Shown here one piece after another: positions 1-6,781 of a DNA stretch of 9,907 bases. The stretch comes from JAQVEM01 sp034660395 (GTDB lineage: Bacteria; Actinomycetota; Humimicrobiia; Humimicrobiales; Humimicrobiaceae): positions 1-9,907 of the forward strand of contig JAYEJA010000115.1 in assembly GCA_034660395.1 (NCBI GenBank), given 5' to 3'. The notes under the pieces were generated by a model. It was not told where the DNA came from. It did no database searches and saw nothing but the letters and a program-made list of their open reading frames with translations. Position 1 is the first letter of the stretch. Every line of letters begins with the position of its first letter. The position numbers and the translations under genes are program-made.

Positions 1-1895
1 TTTGACTTTTTTTTGGAAACATCCCGCGCCCTGCTCTCATCTTCCAGGCGCTCTACTCTTTTTACTTTCTTGCTCTCCACCTTCGACAATATTTTAAGTA
101 TCTCTTCCCTTGTCAGAGTTTCCTTCTTCATTAATTTTTGGGCCAGGGTATTAAGATTTCCCTTATTCCTGGTAAGTATCTTCTTCCCATACTCGTAGCT
201 TTCCGTTATTATCCTGTGAACTTCCCTGTCTATAGCCGACGCTACCTCATCTCCATAATGAGGCCTTGAAGCAATTTCCTTCCCCAGAAATACTTCGTCT
301 TCCTCTCCCTTAAAGGTAACTGGACCCAGCTTCTTACTCATTCCATATTCCATAACCATCTTTCTTGTAATTTTTGTAGCCCTCTCCAGGTCATTCTGGG
401 CTCCGGAAGTTATGTCATTAAAGTTCATCTCCTCGCTTATCCTGCCTCCAAGAAGCTGGGTAACATTATCAATCAATTCGCTCCTTGACTTTAAAAACCT
501 GTCTTCTTCAGGAAGGGTAATCACATATCCCAGCGCCCTTCCCCTTGCTATAATAGATATCTTATGTATTGGATCTGTATGGGGCAGGACATAGGAAAGC
601 AGAGCATGCCCTGATTCATGATATGCAATTATTCTCTTCTCTTCTTCTGATATAATCCTCGTCTTTTTCTCAGGACCCGCTATAATTCTTTCTACCGCTT
701 CTTCTATTTCAAACATGGATATTTTTTTCTTATTGTGCCTTGCTGCCAGAAGGGAAGCTTCATTAAATAGATTGGCAAGGTCCGCTCCGGTAAACCCGGG
801 CGTTTCCTTGGATATAGTTTTTAAATTAACACCCTTATCCAGTGGCTTACCCATTGCATGTATTTTGAGTATTTCCTCTCTTCCTTTTATATCGGGCCTG
901 TCAACTACAATCTGCCTGTCAAATCTTCCAGGCCTCAGCAGAGCAGGATCCAGTATATCGGGCCTGTTTGTAGCTGCAATCAGTATCACCGTACTTTTAA
1001 TATCAAAACCGTCCATCTCTACCAGCAGCTGGTTAAGAGTCTGCTCTCTTTCATCATGGCCTCCACCCAATCCGGCTCCTCTGTGTCTTCCAACTGCGTC
1101 AATCTCATCCATAAATACTATTGACGGCTGATTCGCTTTTGCCTGAGCAAAGAGGTCTCTCACCCTTGAAGCGCCGACACCAACAAACATTTCAACAAAT
1201 TCAGAACCGCTTATACTGAAAAAGGGTACTCCGGCTTCACCTGCTACTGCCCTCGCCAGCAGGGTCTTTCCTGTTCCAGGCGGTCCATATAAAAGTACTC
1301 CTTTGGGGATTTTTGCGCCCATAGCTTTAAATTTATTCGGGTTTTCAAGAAATTCCTCAATTTCCCTTAATTCCTCAACAGCTTCATCAACCCCTCCGAC
1401 ATCCTTAAAGGTTATCCTCTTCTTACTTTTATTCACCGTCTTCGCTTTGCTTTTACCAAACTGGAGCACCTTGGATCCCCCGCCCTGGAGCTGGTTCATC
1501 ATAAAGAAAATCAGTCCGAACATTATAACAAATGGTATGGCGCTTACCAGAATCTGGATCCACATTGATTGATTCTGGTTATCTACCTTAAAAGGTATAT
1601 CATTGTCCAGCAATAACTGGGTAATATCATAATCTTCTAAAAACTCCGCCGTAAACTTTGACCTATCTATTAATTCACCCTCTACTATATTATCTTCTCC
1701 CTTAACTATAATCGGCTCAGCAGTGCTTATCTCGCCCTGCTCAACTGCTTTAACAAACTCGTTTAAATTAAACTCCTTAACCACAGGCGTAAGAAAGAGT
1801 GGATTCCTTAATATTAGAAAAACAACAACAATCAGCAGAATCAGCAACGCTATATTCTTAATTGCTCTTTTATTAAATCCTTTATTTTTTTTCAA
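1..1895 (-). CDS. ftsH: ATP-dependent zinc metalloprotease FtsH (3' end outside window)
   Basis: FtsH is a membrane-anchored AAA+ hexamer that extracts and degrades damaged membrane proteins and some short-lived soluble regulators. Reading the minus strand from 1895 gives 631 codons open to the window edge. Visible in order are an N-terminal membrane segment (about residues 11-30), an extracytoplasmic stretch, a second membrane segment (about 112-133), Walker A GPPGTGKT (204-211), Walker B with DEID (263-266), the arginine-finger motif RPGRFDR (321-327), the zinc site HESGH (426-430) and the likely third zinc ligand D502 in SGAQNDLERAT. The tail is lysine-rich. FtsH proteins are usually about 600-650 residues, so only a few are probably missing. 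The start is TTG at 1895: an in-frame stop lies two codons upstream, and AAGGAG (1908-1913) sits 12 bases before it, a somewhat long spacing. It follows hpt by 58 bases, the classic tilS-hpt-ftsH order. Family identity is certain; the exact start is likely. Confidence 0.97.
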   Translation of the reverse strand, partial: MKKNKGFNKRAIKNIALLILLIVVVFLILRNPLFLTPVVKEFNLNEFVKAVEQGEISTAEPIIVKGEDNIVEGELIDRSKFTAEFLEDYDITQLLLDNDIPFKVDNQNQSMWIQILVSAIPFVIMFGLIFFMMNQLQGGGSKVLQFGKSKAKTVNKSKKRITFKDVGGVDEAVEELREIEEFLENPNKFKAMGAKIPKGVLLYGPPGTGKTLLARAVAGEAGVPFFSISGSEFVEMFVGVGASRVRDLFAQAKANQPSIVFMDEIDAVGRHRGAGLGGGHDEREQTLNQLLVEMDGFDIKSTVILIAATNRPDILDPALLRPGRFDRQIVVDRPDIKGREEILKIHAMGKPLDKGVNLKTISKETPGFTGADLANLFNEASLLAARHNKKKISMFEIEEAVERIIAGPEKKTRIISEEEKRIIAYHESGHALLSYVLPHTDPIHKISIIARGRALGYVITLPEEDRFLKSRSELIDNVTQLLGGRISEEMNFNDITSGAQNDLERATKITRKMVMEYGMSKKLGPVTFKGEEDEVFLGKEIASRPHYGDEVASAIDREVHRIITESYEYGKKILTRNKGNLNTLAQKLMKKETLTREEILKILSKVESKKVKRVERLEDESRARDVSKKKS

Positions 1896-1953
1896 ATTTT
1901 ATAACAACTCCTTATACTTATTTCTCGTGATATTTTAGATGATAATATAATTA

Positions 1954-2529
1954 CTACCCATTTTCAATATAACCTATAAAAGGGAAATTTCTATATTTCT
2001 CATCTAAATCAAGACCATATCCTACCACAAACTTATTGGGTATATCAAACCCTTTATATTTAACTTTATTTTCAGCTTTTCTCGGTACATTTTTATCAAG
2101 AAGTGCGCAGACTTCCATATTTTTCGGATTCCTGGCCTCCAGGTTCTTAATAAGATAGTTTAAGGTTCTTCCCGAGTCAACTATATCCTCTATAATAATC
2201 ACCTCTTTATTTTCAATGCTGCATTCCAGGTCCTTGGTTATCCTTACGATTCCGGAACTTACCTTTGAATCTCCGTAGCTTGAAACAGCCATAAAATCAA
2301 AAGTAACAGGTATATTAATTTCTCTGCATATATCAGCAATAAAAATAAATGACCCCCTCAAAACAGATATCAGGACTGGATTTTTACCCCTGTAATCCCC
2401 TGTAATTTTCTCTCCCAGTTCTTTCACTTTGCTGGAAAGTCTTTTCTCATCAATAAGTATTTTTATTTCTTTATCGCCACTTATAACTATCCTCTCACCA
2501 TTTACTTTTTTAAATTCATATAGCCCCAT
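1954..2529 (-). CDS. hpt: Hypoxanthine phosphoribosyltransferase
   Basis: This cytosolic purine-salvage enzyme joins hypoxanthine (often also guanine) to PRPP, giving IMP or GMP and pyrophosphate. The 191-residue product shows the type I phosphoribosyltransferase fold: the pyrophosphate-loop motif LRGS (57-60), the flexible-loop motif SSYG (83-86), the PRPP-binding motif EDIVDSGRT (114-122) with the two acidic residues, and the C-terminal YRNFPFIGYI typical of the Hpt family. Bacterial Hpt is usually about 175-185 residues, so the N-terminus is slightly long. The ATG at 2529 is preceded by a purine-rich GGGAGAGG a few bases upstream, which supports this start. It lies between tilS (73-base gap) and ftsH (58-base gap). 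In Bacillus, Hpt interacts with TilS and affects ftsH expression, so the grouping may be functional here too; that is inference. GTP versus IMP preference cannot be told from the sequence. Confidence 0.96.
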   Translation of the reverse strand: MGLYEFKKVNGERIVISGDKEIKILIDEKRLSSKVKELGEKITGDYRGKNPVLISVLRGSFIFIADICREINIPVTFDFMAVSSYGDSKVSSGIVRITKDLECSIENKEVIIIEDIVDSGRTLNYLIKNLEARNPKNMEVCALLDKNVPRKAENKVKYKGFDIPNKFVVGYGLDLDEKYRNFPFIGYIENG

Positions 2530-2570
2530 TAATTACCTCTCCCGTCTGTTAATTGACCCTTTAATCCGGG

Positions 2571-2590
2571 TATGATTTTATTAAATCATA
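2571..2590. repeat. AT-rich hairpin in the tilS-hpt spacer
   Basis: TATGATTT (2571-2578) and AAATCATA (2583-2590) form a perfect 8-bp inverted repeat around a 4-base loop, 12 bases after the tilS stop codon. The stem is AT-rich and no T-run follows on the transcribed (minus) strand, so it is a poor intrinsic terminator. It could be an mRNA stability or processing element between tilS and hpt, or chance in AT-rich DNA. Confidence 0.35.
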
Positions 2591-2602
2591 TAAAATTTAA
2601 TT

Positions 2603-4111
2603 TTAAAATAATTTTAAATGCAGAACCTTACCGGTATTGGCAGTTACCTTTACCCTTTCATCAATTCTATAGCTTCCTACCCAGATTATCTTTTCATTAT
2701 CTTCAAAAACCGGAATGGTCTTTCTTAAATGCAGCGGTGCTTTATTATCAATAAAAAAATCCTGCAATTTCTTTTCTCCATCCATACCCAGGGGATAAAA
2801 TTTATCTCCCTCTTTCCATGCTCTTACTTTAATGGGTGGTTTGACTTTTGAATAATCCATATAAGCTTCCATTTTCCCGGCATCCCTTACGCTTATCTTA
2901 TCCCTATCATATTTTAAAACTCCGGTTGACAGTTCAAGTCCAAAATCCTCCAGCTTCATACTTTCCCCTATTCTAACCTCTTTCTTTCTACTTAAATACC
3001 TCCCGGCTTTTACATCACCCTTCAGCAACTCTTTAAACTCATCCGGTATAAGCCGGCCCTTTGTTATATCAATAAAAAATATCCTGTCCGCAGTTTTACA
3101 GACCCTTATATTCTCCTCCGGCCGGACGACCTTACTCTCCCCACCCGGTGTGCACATTTTCAGAATGTCCTCTACATTTTGAAAGCTTATATCTTCAAGG
3201 TTCCCCTTTACTGCCTCCATTGCCAGCAGTATAATTCTCCTCTTTATAGGAACCTCTTCCTTCATAATTCTTTTTATGGGTAATTCTACCAGTACCGGCC
3301 TTTTTTCCTTTGCTTCTTCCACCATGGAAGCGATATTTTTAAATCTTGATAAAGAATATTCAGAAAGGAAATCATCTTCATCCTTTAATATATGTAACGC
3401 CCTCAGTGTATTACTTTTAAAAGAATCGCCGAAATTCCTGCTTATAAACGGTATTAGAATATTCCTTATCCTGTTCCTGTAATATATATTCTGGACATTG
3501 GTCCTGTCCATACAGTAAGCTATCTTCTTTTTATCAAGATAAGACTTAATTTCTTCTCCTGATATTTCAATAAGGGGTCTTATAAACCTGCCCGCTGCCG
3601 GTTTTATTCCTGAAAGTCCTCTGGCTCCCGCTCCCCTGAACAGGTTCATAAAAAAGGTCTCTATACTGTCATCAGCATTATGGCCCGTAGCTATTTTATC
3701 TATATTATTTTTTTCTGAAATATCCAGTAATTTACTTATCCTTACTAATCTCGCGCCTTTCTGGAAAGAAAGGTTTTTTGACCTGCACCATTTTTTAACA
3801 TCCACTTTACGTTCAAACAACTTTATATCCAGCTCCCCGCACATTTTTCTTACAAAAAGGGAGTCTTTTTCCGATTCACCGCCCCTGGTCATATGGTCAA
3901 GGCAGAAACCAAAAATTTCCAGCTTCAGAGCAGGTCTTAAAAGGTAAAAAAGGCGGGTTAAAAACGTTGAATCAGGTCCGCCGGAGATTGAAATAAGTAT
4001 CCTGTCACCTTTTTCAATCATATTCCCGGATTCAACAGTTTTCAGCGCCTTTAAGACAGCGGCATCCTTTGCAAATTTATATTTTTGAATTTCTTTTATT
4101 ATAGAGCTCAT
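2603..4111 (-). CDS. tilS: tRNA(Ile)-lysidine synthase TilS
   Basis: TilS uses ATP to attach lysine to C34 of the CAU-anticodon tRNA-Ile, so that this tRNA reads AUA and is charged with isoleucine; the gene is normally essential. The 502-residue product has the N-type ATP-pyrophosphatase loop SGGPDS (43-48), the family motif GHNADD (143-148) followed by IETFFMNLFRGAG, a helical middle region, and a C-terminal TilS domain at about 425-500 containing KKLQDFF (about 447-453). About 42 residues precede the P-loop, longer than the roughly 25 common in the family. The ATG at 4111 follows the ymdB stop by 32 bases, and I see no Shine-Dalgarno sequence in that gap, so translation may depend on coupling or the start may differ; the next methionine, M31, would leave an unusually short N-terminus. 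Cysteines are scattered without a metal-site pattern. The assignment is firm, the start less so. Confidence 0.95.
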   Translation of the reverse strand: MSSIIKEIQKYKFAKDAAVLKALKTVESGNMIEKGDRILISISGGPDSTFLTRLFYLLRPALKLEIFGFCLDHMTRGGESEKDSLFVRKMCGELDIKLFERKVDVKKWCRSKNLSFQKGARLVRISKLLDISEKNNIDKIATGHNADDSIETFFMNLFRGAGARGLSGIKPAAGRFIRPLIEISGEEIKSYLDKKKIAYCMDRTNVQNIYYRNRIRNILIPFISRNFGDSFKSNTLRALHILKDEDDFLSEYSLSRFKNIASMVEEAKEKRPVLVELPIKRIMKEEVPIKRRIILLAMEAVKGNLEDISFQNVEDILKMCTPGGESKVVRPEENIRVCKTADRIFFIDITKGRLIPDEFKELLKGDVKAGRYLSRKKEVRIGESMKLEDFGLELSTGVLKYDRDKISVRDAGKMEAYMDYSKVKPPIKVRAWKEGDKFYPLGMDGEKKLQDFFIDNKAPLHLRKTIPVFEDNEKIIWVGSYRIDERVKVTANTGKVLHLKLF

Positions 4112-4143
4112 AATATTATAGAAGAAACAGTTAAAAGTATTTG

Positions 4144-4932
4144 TTAAATATCATCAAATATTAAATTTAATCTTTTTATAGATTTTGCCCTTCCGCTTCT
4201 CGCGTCAATATCAATTACAACTGCATTTAAAAGATAGTCGCCATCCGCTACAGTAAACTTCTGCGGCATCATTGTAATAAACCTTTTTATTATATTTTCC
4301 CTCTTCACCCCTATAACAGAATCCCTTGGTCCAGCCATGCCCACATCCGTTATATAAGCAGTTCCGTCGGGCAGTATCCTTTCATCAGCGGTCTGGACAT
4401 GAGTATGGGTCCCCAGAACTGCGCTCACCCTGCCGTTAAGATACCATCCCATTGCAATTTTTTCCGATGTGACTTCGGCATGAAAATCAACAATTATCAC
4501 CTGCGCTTCTTTTTTAACATGCTCCAGGATTTTATCCATACATCTGAAAGGACAGTCATAATAATCTATAAATATCCTGCCGCAGATATTTACAACGCCA
4601 ATCTTATTATTGTTCCTGTCAGTCATTACATAGTATCCTTTCCCCGGTGTTGCCGGAGGGAAATTTACCGGTTTTAAAAGGCGCGGCTCCTGCTCTATAT
4701 AATCATATATTTCCCTTTTTTTATAAATGTGGTTGCCTGAAGTTACCAGGTCCACTCCTGCGTCAAGCAGTGTTTTGCAGATTGCAGGGGTAATGCCTAT
4801 ACCTCCTGCCGCATTCTCGCCATTTGCTATGGTAAAATCTATATCATTTTCATCAACTATAGACCAGAGCTTACTTTTTAAAAGCTCCCTTCCCGGCTTG
4901 CCGAAAACATCCCCTAAAAATAATACCTTCAA
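4144..4932 (-). CDS. ymdB: YmdB-family metallophosphoesterase (2',3'-cyclic-nucleotide phosphodiesterase type)
   Basis: The 262-residue product matches the YmdB/TIGR00282 metallophosphoesterase family along its whole length. Metal-binding residues are visible as D8 in GDVFGKPG, E39 and N40 in NGENAAGG, N67 and H68 in SGNH, H151 in DFHAEVTSEK, and H176 and H178 in GTHTHVQTADE, so the di-metal site looks intact. In Bacillus subtilis YmdB is a dinuclear-metal phosphodiesterase acting on 2',3'-cyclic nucleotides and influences biofilm and motility decisions and RNA decay; the physiological substrate here is not known. The start is TTG at 4932, chosen because GAAGGG (4939-4944) lies 6 bases upstream and the next residues, KVLFLGD, open the first strand of the fold. 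The gene stands 32 bases upstream of tilS, an unusual neighbour: in many Firmicutes ymdB follows the RNase Y gene instead. The family call is strong; the in vivo role is inferred. Confidence 0.93.
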   Translation of the reverse strand: MKVLFLGDVFGKPGRELLKSKLWSIVDENDIDFTIANGENAAGGIGITPAICKTLLDAGVDLVTSGNHIYKKREIYDYIEQEPRLLKPVNFPPATPGKGYYVMTDRNNNKIGVVNICGRIFIDYYDCPFRCMDKILEHVKKEAQVIIVDFHAEVTSEKIAMGWYLNGRVSAVLGTHTHVQTADERILPDGTAYITDVGMAGPRDSVIGVKRENIIKRFITMMPQKFTVADGDYLLNAVVIDIDARSGRAKSIKRLNLIFDDI

Positions 4933-5042
4933 TTTATACCCTTCTAGCTTTTATTTCATAAATTTATCTTAATAGCTTCTTACTTTTTTTACACGCATAC
5001 TCAATAGATTACTTCACCCATCTGCCTTTTAAAAAACCAAAT

Positions 5043-5528
5043 CTATTCCCAGAATACTATTTTCCACTCTTCCTCTTCTTCTCTTACCAGGGAAACCTCT
5101 ATATCTTCAGATACCTTTTCTTCTCCATCATAGAAATCAGTTAAATCAATACAGACGACAGCCACGTTATTATTTATCTCCACCTCTTTAACATCTATGG
5201 ATACGATATCGGTAATATCTTCAAATTCGTCATAAAAATCCTCCTTTTTGCCCCGGCTTTTATCTTCATTGCTTAAATACTGATATGCCTCCTCATAGTT
5301 CCTGTCCGATAGCAAGCCGAAGAATTCATTTACCACCTCTACTGCCTCATCCATATCATCCTCAGCCGAAAATTTATTGATAATGGACCTTTTTATTTCC
5401 GAATAAGTATCGCAGGCGCACAAACTTCCGGATAAAAAAAGAATAATAACAGCCAGAAAAACACTTCCGGCTGCAGCAGCCGGTAACCTGTATTTTCTAT
5501 GACCTGATTTTCCTGAAATACCGTTCAT
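5043..5528 (-). CDS. Predicted lipoprotein of unknown function
   Basis: This 161-residue product has a basic N-terminal region (K7, R11, K12, R14), a hydrophobic stretch at about 17-36 and a lipobox LCAC ending at C39, so it is probably exported, lipidated at C39 and held at the outer face of the cytoplasmic membrane. The mature part is very acidic. It has a helical segment with EVVNEFFGLLSDRNYEEAY (about 63-81) followed by alternating strands ending in EEWKIVFW. That helix-then-sheet pattern resembles the NTF2-like or DUF4878-type small lipoproteins, but this is a structural guess and not a recognised family. The ATG at 5528 lacks a good Shine-Dalgarno sequence; the only purine run (AGAAAGG) is about 20 bases away. 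A later GTG (codon 23) would remove the positive charges of the signal, so the ATG is preferred. It is the most upstream gene of the minus-strand block, 110 bases ahead of ymdB. No function is proposed. Confidence 0.75.
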   Translation of the reverse strand: MNGISGKSGHRKYRLPAAAAGSVFLAVIILFLSGSLCACDTYSEIKRSIINKFSAEDDMDEAVEVVNEFFGLLSDRNYEEAYQYLSNEDKSRGKKEDFYDEFEDITDIVSIDVKEVEINNNVAVVCIDLTDFYDGEEKVSEDIEVSLVREEEEEWKIVFWE

Positions 5529-5823
5529 TATAAATAGTTTTAAAATTGCCTTTCTATGCGATAAAAAAAATTAAAAAATATATTTTAAAAACATATTTAG
5601 ATTATAATTTAAAATTGATATTAATAAAAATTAATACCGTAAAGATTGCTTTAATGTTGGGGCATAAATAAGATGTGGAGAATGCGGGCTCACTTATTAT
5701 GGGTTAATATGACAAATCAGGTAATTCTCTTATTTCAAAAATATTAGAAAATTTTACATACCAGGTGTTAATTTATTAATATATACAAACTTTGCCAAAC
5801 TTGGGATAGATATAAGAGCCCAG
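5529..5823. other. AT-rich spacer without a recognisable gene
   Basis: I find no convincing coding region or RNA here; the longest plus-strand frame I noticed (starting near 5672) is about 24 codons. The left part (5530-5640) is very AT-rich and is the likely promoter region of the lipoprotein gene: a minus-strand TATAAT lies at 5601-5606, with only a weak -35 match (TTTTAT) 17 bases upstream of it. Confidence 0.4.
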
Positions 5824-5848
5824 GGTTCGAATCCTCCCTCCCCAGCCA
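5824..5848 (+). tRNA. 3' fragment of a tRNA-Gln gene (partial; possible att-site scar)
   Basis: Twenty-five bases match the end of a tRNA: the last two T-stem bases GG, loop TTCGAAT, the T-stem 3' strand CCTCC, the acceptor 3' strand CTCCCCA, discriminator G and an encoded CCA. A 3' acceptor ending in A72 with G73 implies a U1-A72 pair, a feature of bacterial tRNA-Gln, and the sequence closely resembles known tRNA-Gln ends. The T-stem 5' strand expected for pairing (GGAGG) is not present; the window reads CAGGG, so similarity stops at position 52. No D-arm, anticodon arm or 5' acceptor strand is seen in the 90 bases upstream. It is therefore a scrap, not a functional gene. Such 3' ends are classic attachment cores of tyrosine-recombinase elements, but no integrase or second copy is in the window. 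Confidence 0.8.
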
Positions 5849-6006
5849 TTCTGTGTACTAAGAAAAGTGACCAACTTCCCTAATTTGGATCTGTCTCTCT
5901 ATCAATAAACGATGTAACCTGCTCCTGAAGCCAGAGCGGTTGATATCAGTTTACAAATGGCTTTGCACTAACTTAAAAACTGGACCAAAGATTGGGGTTA
6001 AGGTCA
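5849..6006. other. Spacer with no recognised gene
   Basis: Between the tRNA scrap and the stop codon of the GIY-YIG gene I see no open frame of useful length on either strand and no T-tailed terminator hairpin. The segment CTTAAAAACTGGACCA (near 5972-5987) is reminiscent of IS3-type element ends, but this is too weak to call. It probably holds decayed accessory DNA. Confidence 0.3.
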
Positions 6007-6282
6007 TTAAATTCCGGATTTATTGTATTTCGGTTTAGTCCGGATTATAACATTTTTTTCCTTTTTTGCTGCATCATCTATACCGCCAAAATGTTCTACC
6101 TGAACTTTTGCTCCGGGAATATTTCCAAGATGTTCAATAAGTCTTTTTTGGACTCTGCCCCTTTTTGCAATACCAACATAATTTGTATTTCCTGATTCTG
6201 TTTTAATCTTGTACAAAACAGGTTTATTATTTGGTATTTCACTAATACCTTTTTTATTAAATCCAGTTGTTTTCTTTCCCAT
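6007..6282 (-). CDS. Minimal GIY-YIG nuclease-fold protein
   Basis: The 91-residue product is essentially one GIY-YIG domain. The first motif is reduced to VLYKI (Y24), the second is YVG (35-37), and the conserved catalytic positions follow as R47 in QKRLIEH, H51, E75 in AAKKEKNVI, and N87 in KPKYN. All positions normally needed for metal-dependent DNA or RNA strand cleavage therefore seem present, although the G and I of the first motif are replaced. Most GIY-YIG proteins carry extra domains; this one has only about 20 basic N-terminal residues. The start is ATG at 6282, decided by AAAGGAGG (6288-6295) 5 bases upstream; an earlier in-frame TTG at 6312 has no such signal and lies inside the PIN gene. 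It begins 1 base after the PIN stop, so it is the third gene of the operon and likely acts with that system. Its role as effector, RNA-binding partner or regulator is unknown. Confidence 0.7.
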   Translation of the reverse strand: MGKKTTGFNKKGISEIPNNKPVLYKIKTESGNTNYVGIAKRGRVQKRLIEHLGNIPGAKVQVEHFGGIDDAAKKEKNVIIRTKPKYNKSGI

Positions 6283-6283
6283 T

Positions 6284-6781
6284 TTAACCTCCTTTCCCAG
6301 TAATTCTTTCAATAAATCGAGTCACTATCTCTTCTGTAATTGTTTTATTCTCCTGTGCAATTTTAAGTACTAACTTTCTTGCAGAACTCTTAGTTAGGTT
6401 CTGCGTATCACATAATTGTGCAATAATTTCTAATCCCCATAAAACCCCGATATTATTATCTAAGCACATTTTCCTCAATACACTGTCATTAGTAGCACAT
6501 AATGCTTTGTCATCCCTGGCAATAATAAAACAAATACGATCTTCATCCGATAAACCACCACCGTGCATGGTTACCGCTTCATATATTTGTTCCATGCTGG
6601 GCTCCAAGATCTCTATCCCCAGAATTGCAGCATCTTCATCAGAAAGGTCCTCAACTTCTTCCCATACCGGTAATGGTATTTTTATCTGGTATAGATTTTC
6701 TGTAATTAGTCCAATAATCTCTTTATCACCATTGGAATAATCTATTAGTATATTCGCATCGCAAATAACAACCTGCTTCAT
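6284..6781 (-). CDS. PIN-domain nuclease, VapC/DUF3368-like
   Basis: This 165-residue protein has the PIN-domain layout: a first strand with an acidic residue (VVICDANILID, D8), a second acid in PVWEEV (E42), a third in LSDEDRICFIIARD (D81) and a fourth in CATND (D99). These four acids normally hold the metal ions of an RNA-cleaving site, so it looks catalytically intact. After residue 106 come GVLWGLEIIAQLC and a helical C-terminus, like DUF3368-type PIN proteins. Typical VapC toxins are about 130-150 residues. The ATG at 6781 overlaps the TGA of the upstream HTH-peptidase gene (ATGA), so translation is probably coupled. PIN proteins in such pairs are usually RNA-cutting toxins (tRNA, rRNA or mRNA) inhibited by the partner; that the HTH-ImmA protein is the inhibitor here is inference from gene order. 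Confidence 0.8.
   Translation of the reverse strand: MKQVVICDANILIDYSNGDKEIIGLITENLYQIKIPLPVWEEVEDLSDEDAAILGIEILEPSMEQIYEAVTMHGGGLSDEDRICFIIARDDKALCATNDSVLRKMCLDNNIGVLWGLEIIAQLCDTQNLTKSSARKLVLKIAQENKTITEEIVTRFIERITGKGG

Noticed and set aside
715..1131. Plus-strand frames opposite ftsH, the longest 138 codons
   Set aside because: They are antisense to a fully conserved AAA+ region of ftsH, and their composition is the expected mirror of that gene.
4112..4125. TATAAT-like sequence just before the tilS ATG
   Set aside because: It lies 3 bases from the ATG, so transcription would start inside the coding region, and there is no -35 box at a suitable distance.
5755..5848. A complete tRNA-Gln gene ending at 5848
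   Set aside because: No D-arm, anticodon arm or 5' acceptor strand can be folded from the upstream 90 bases, and the T-stem 5' strand does not pair.
6282..6312. TTG start at 6312 for the GIY-YIG gene
   Set aside because: No ribosome site precedes it, while AAAGGAGG stands 5 bases before the ATG at 6282.
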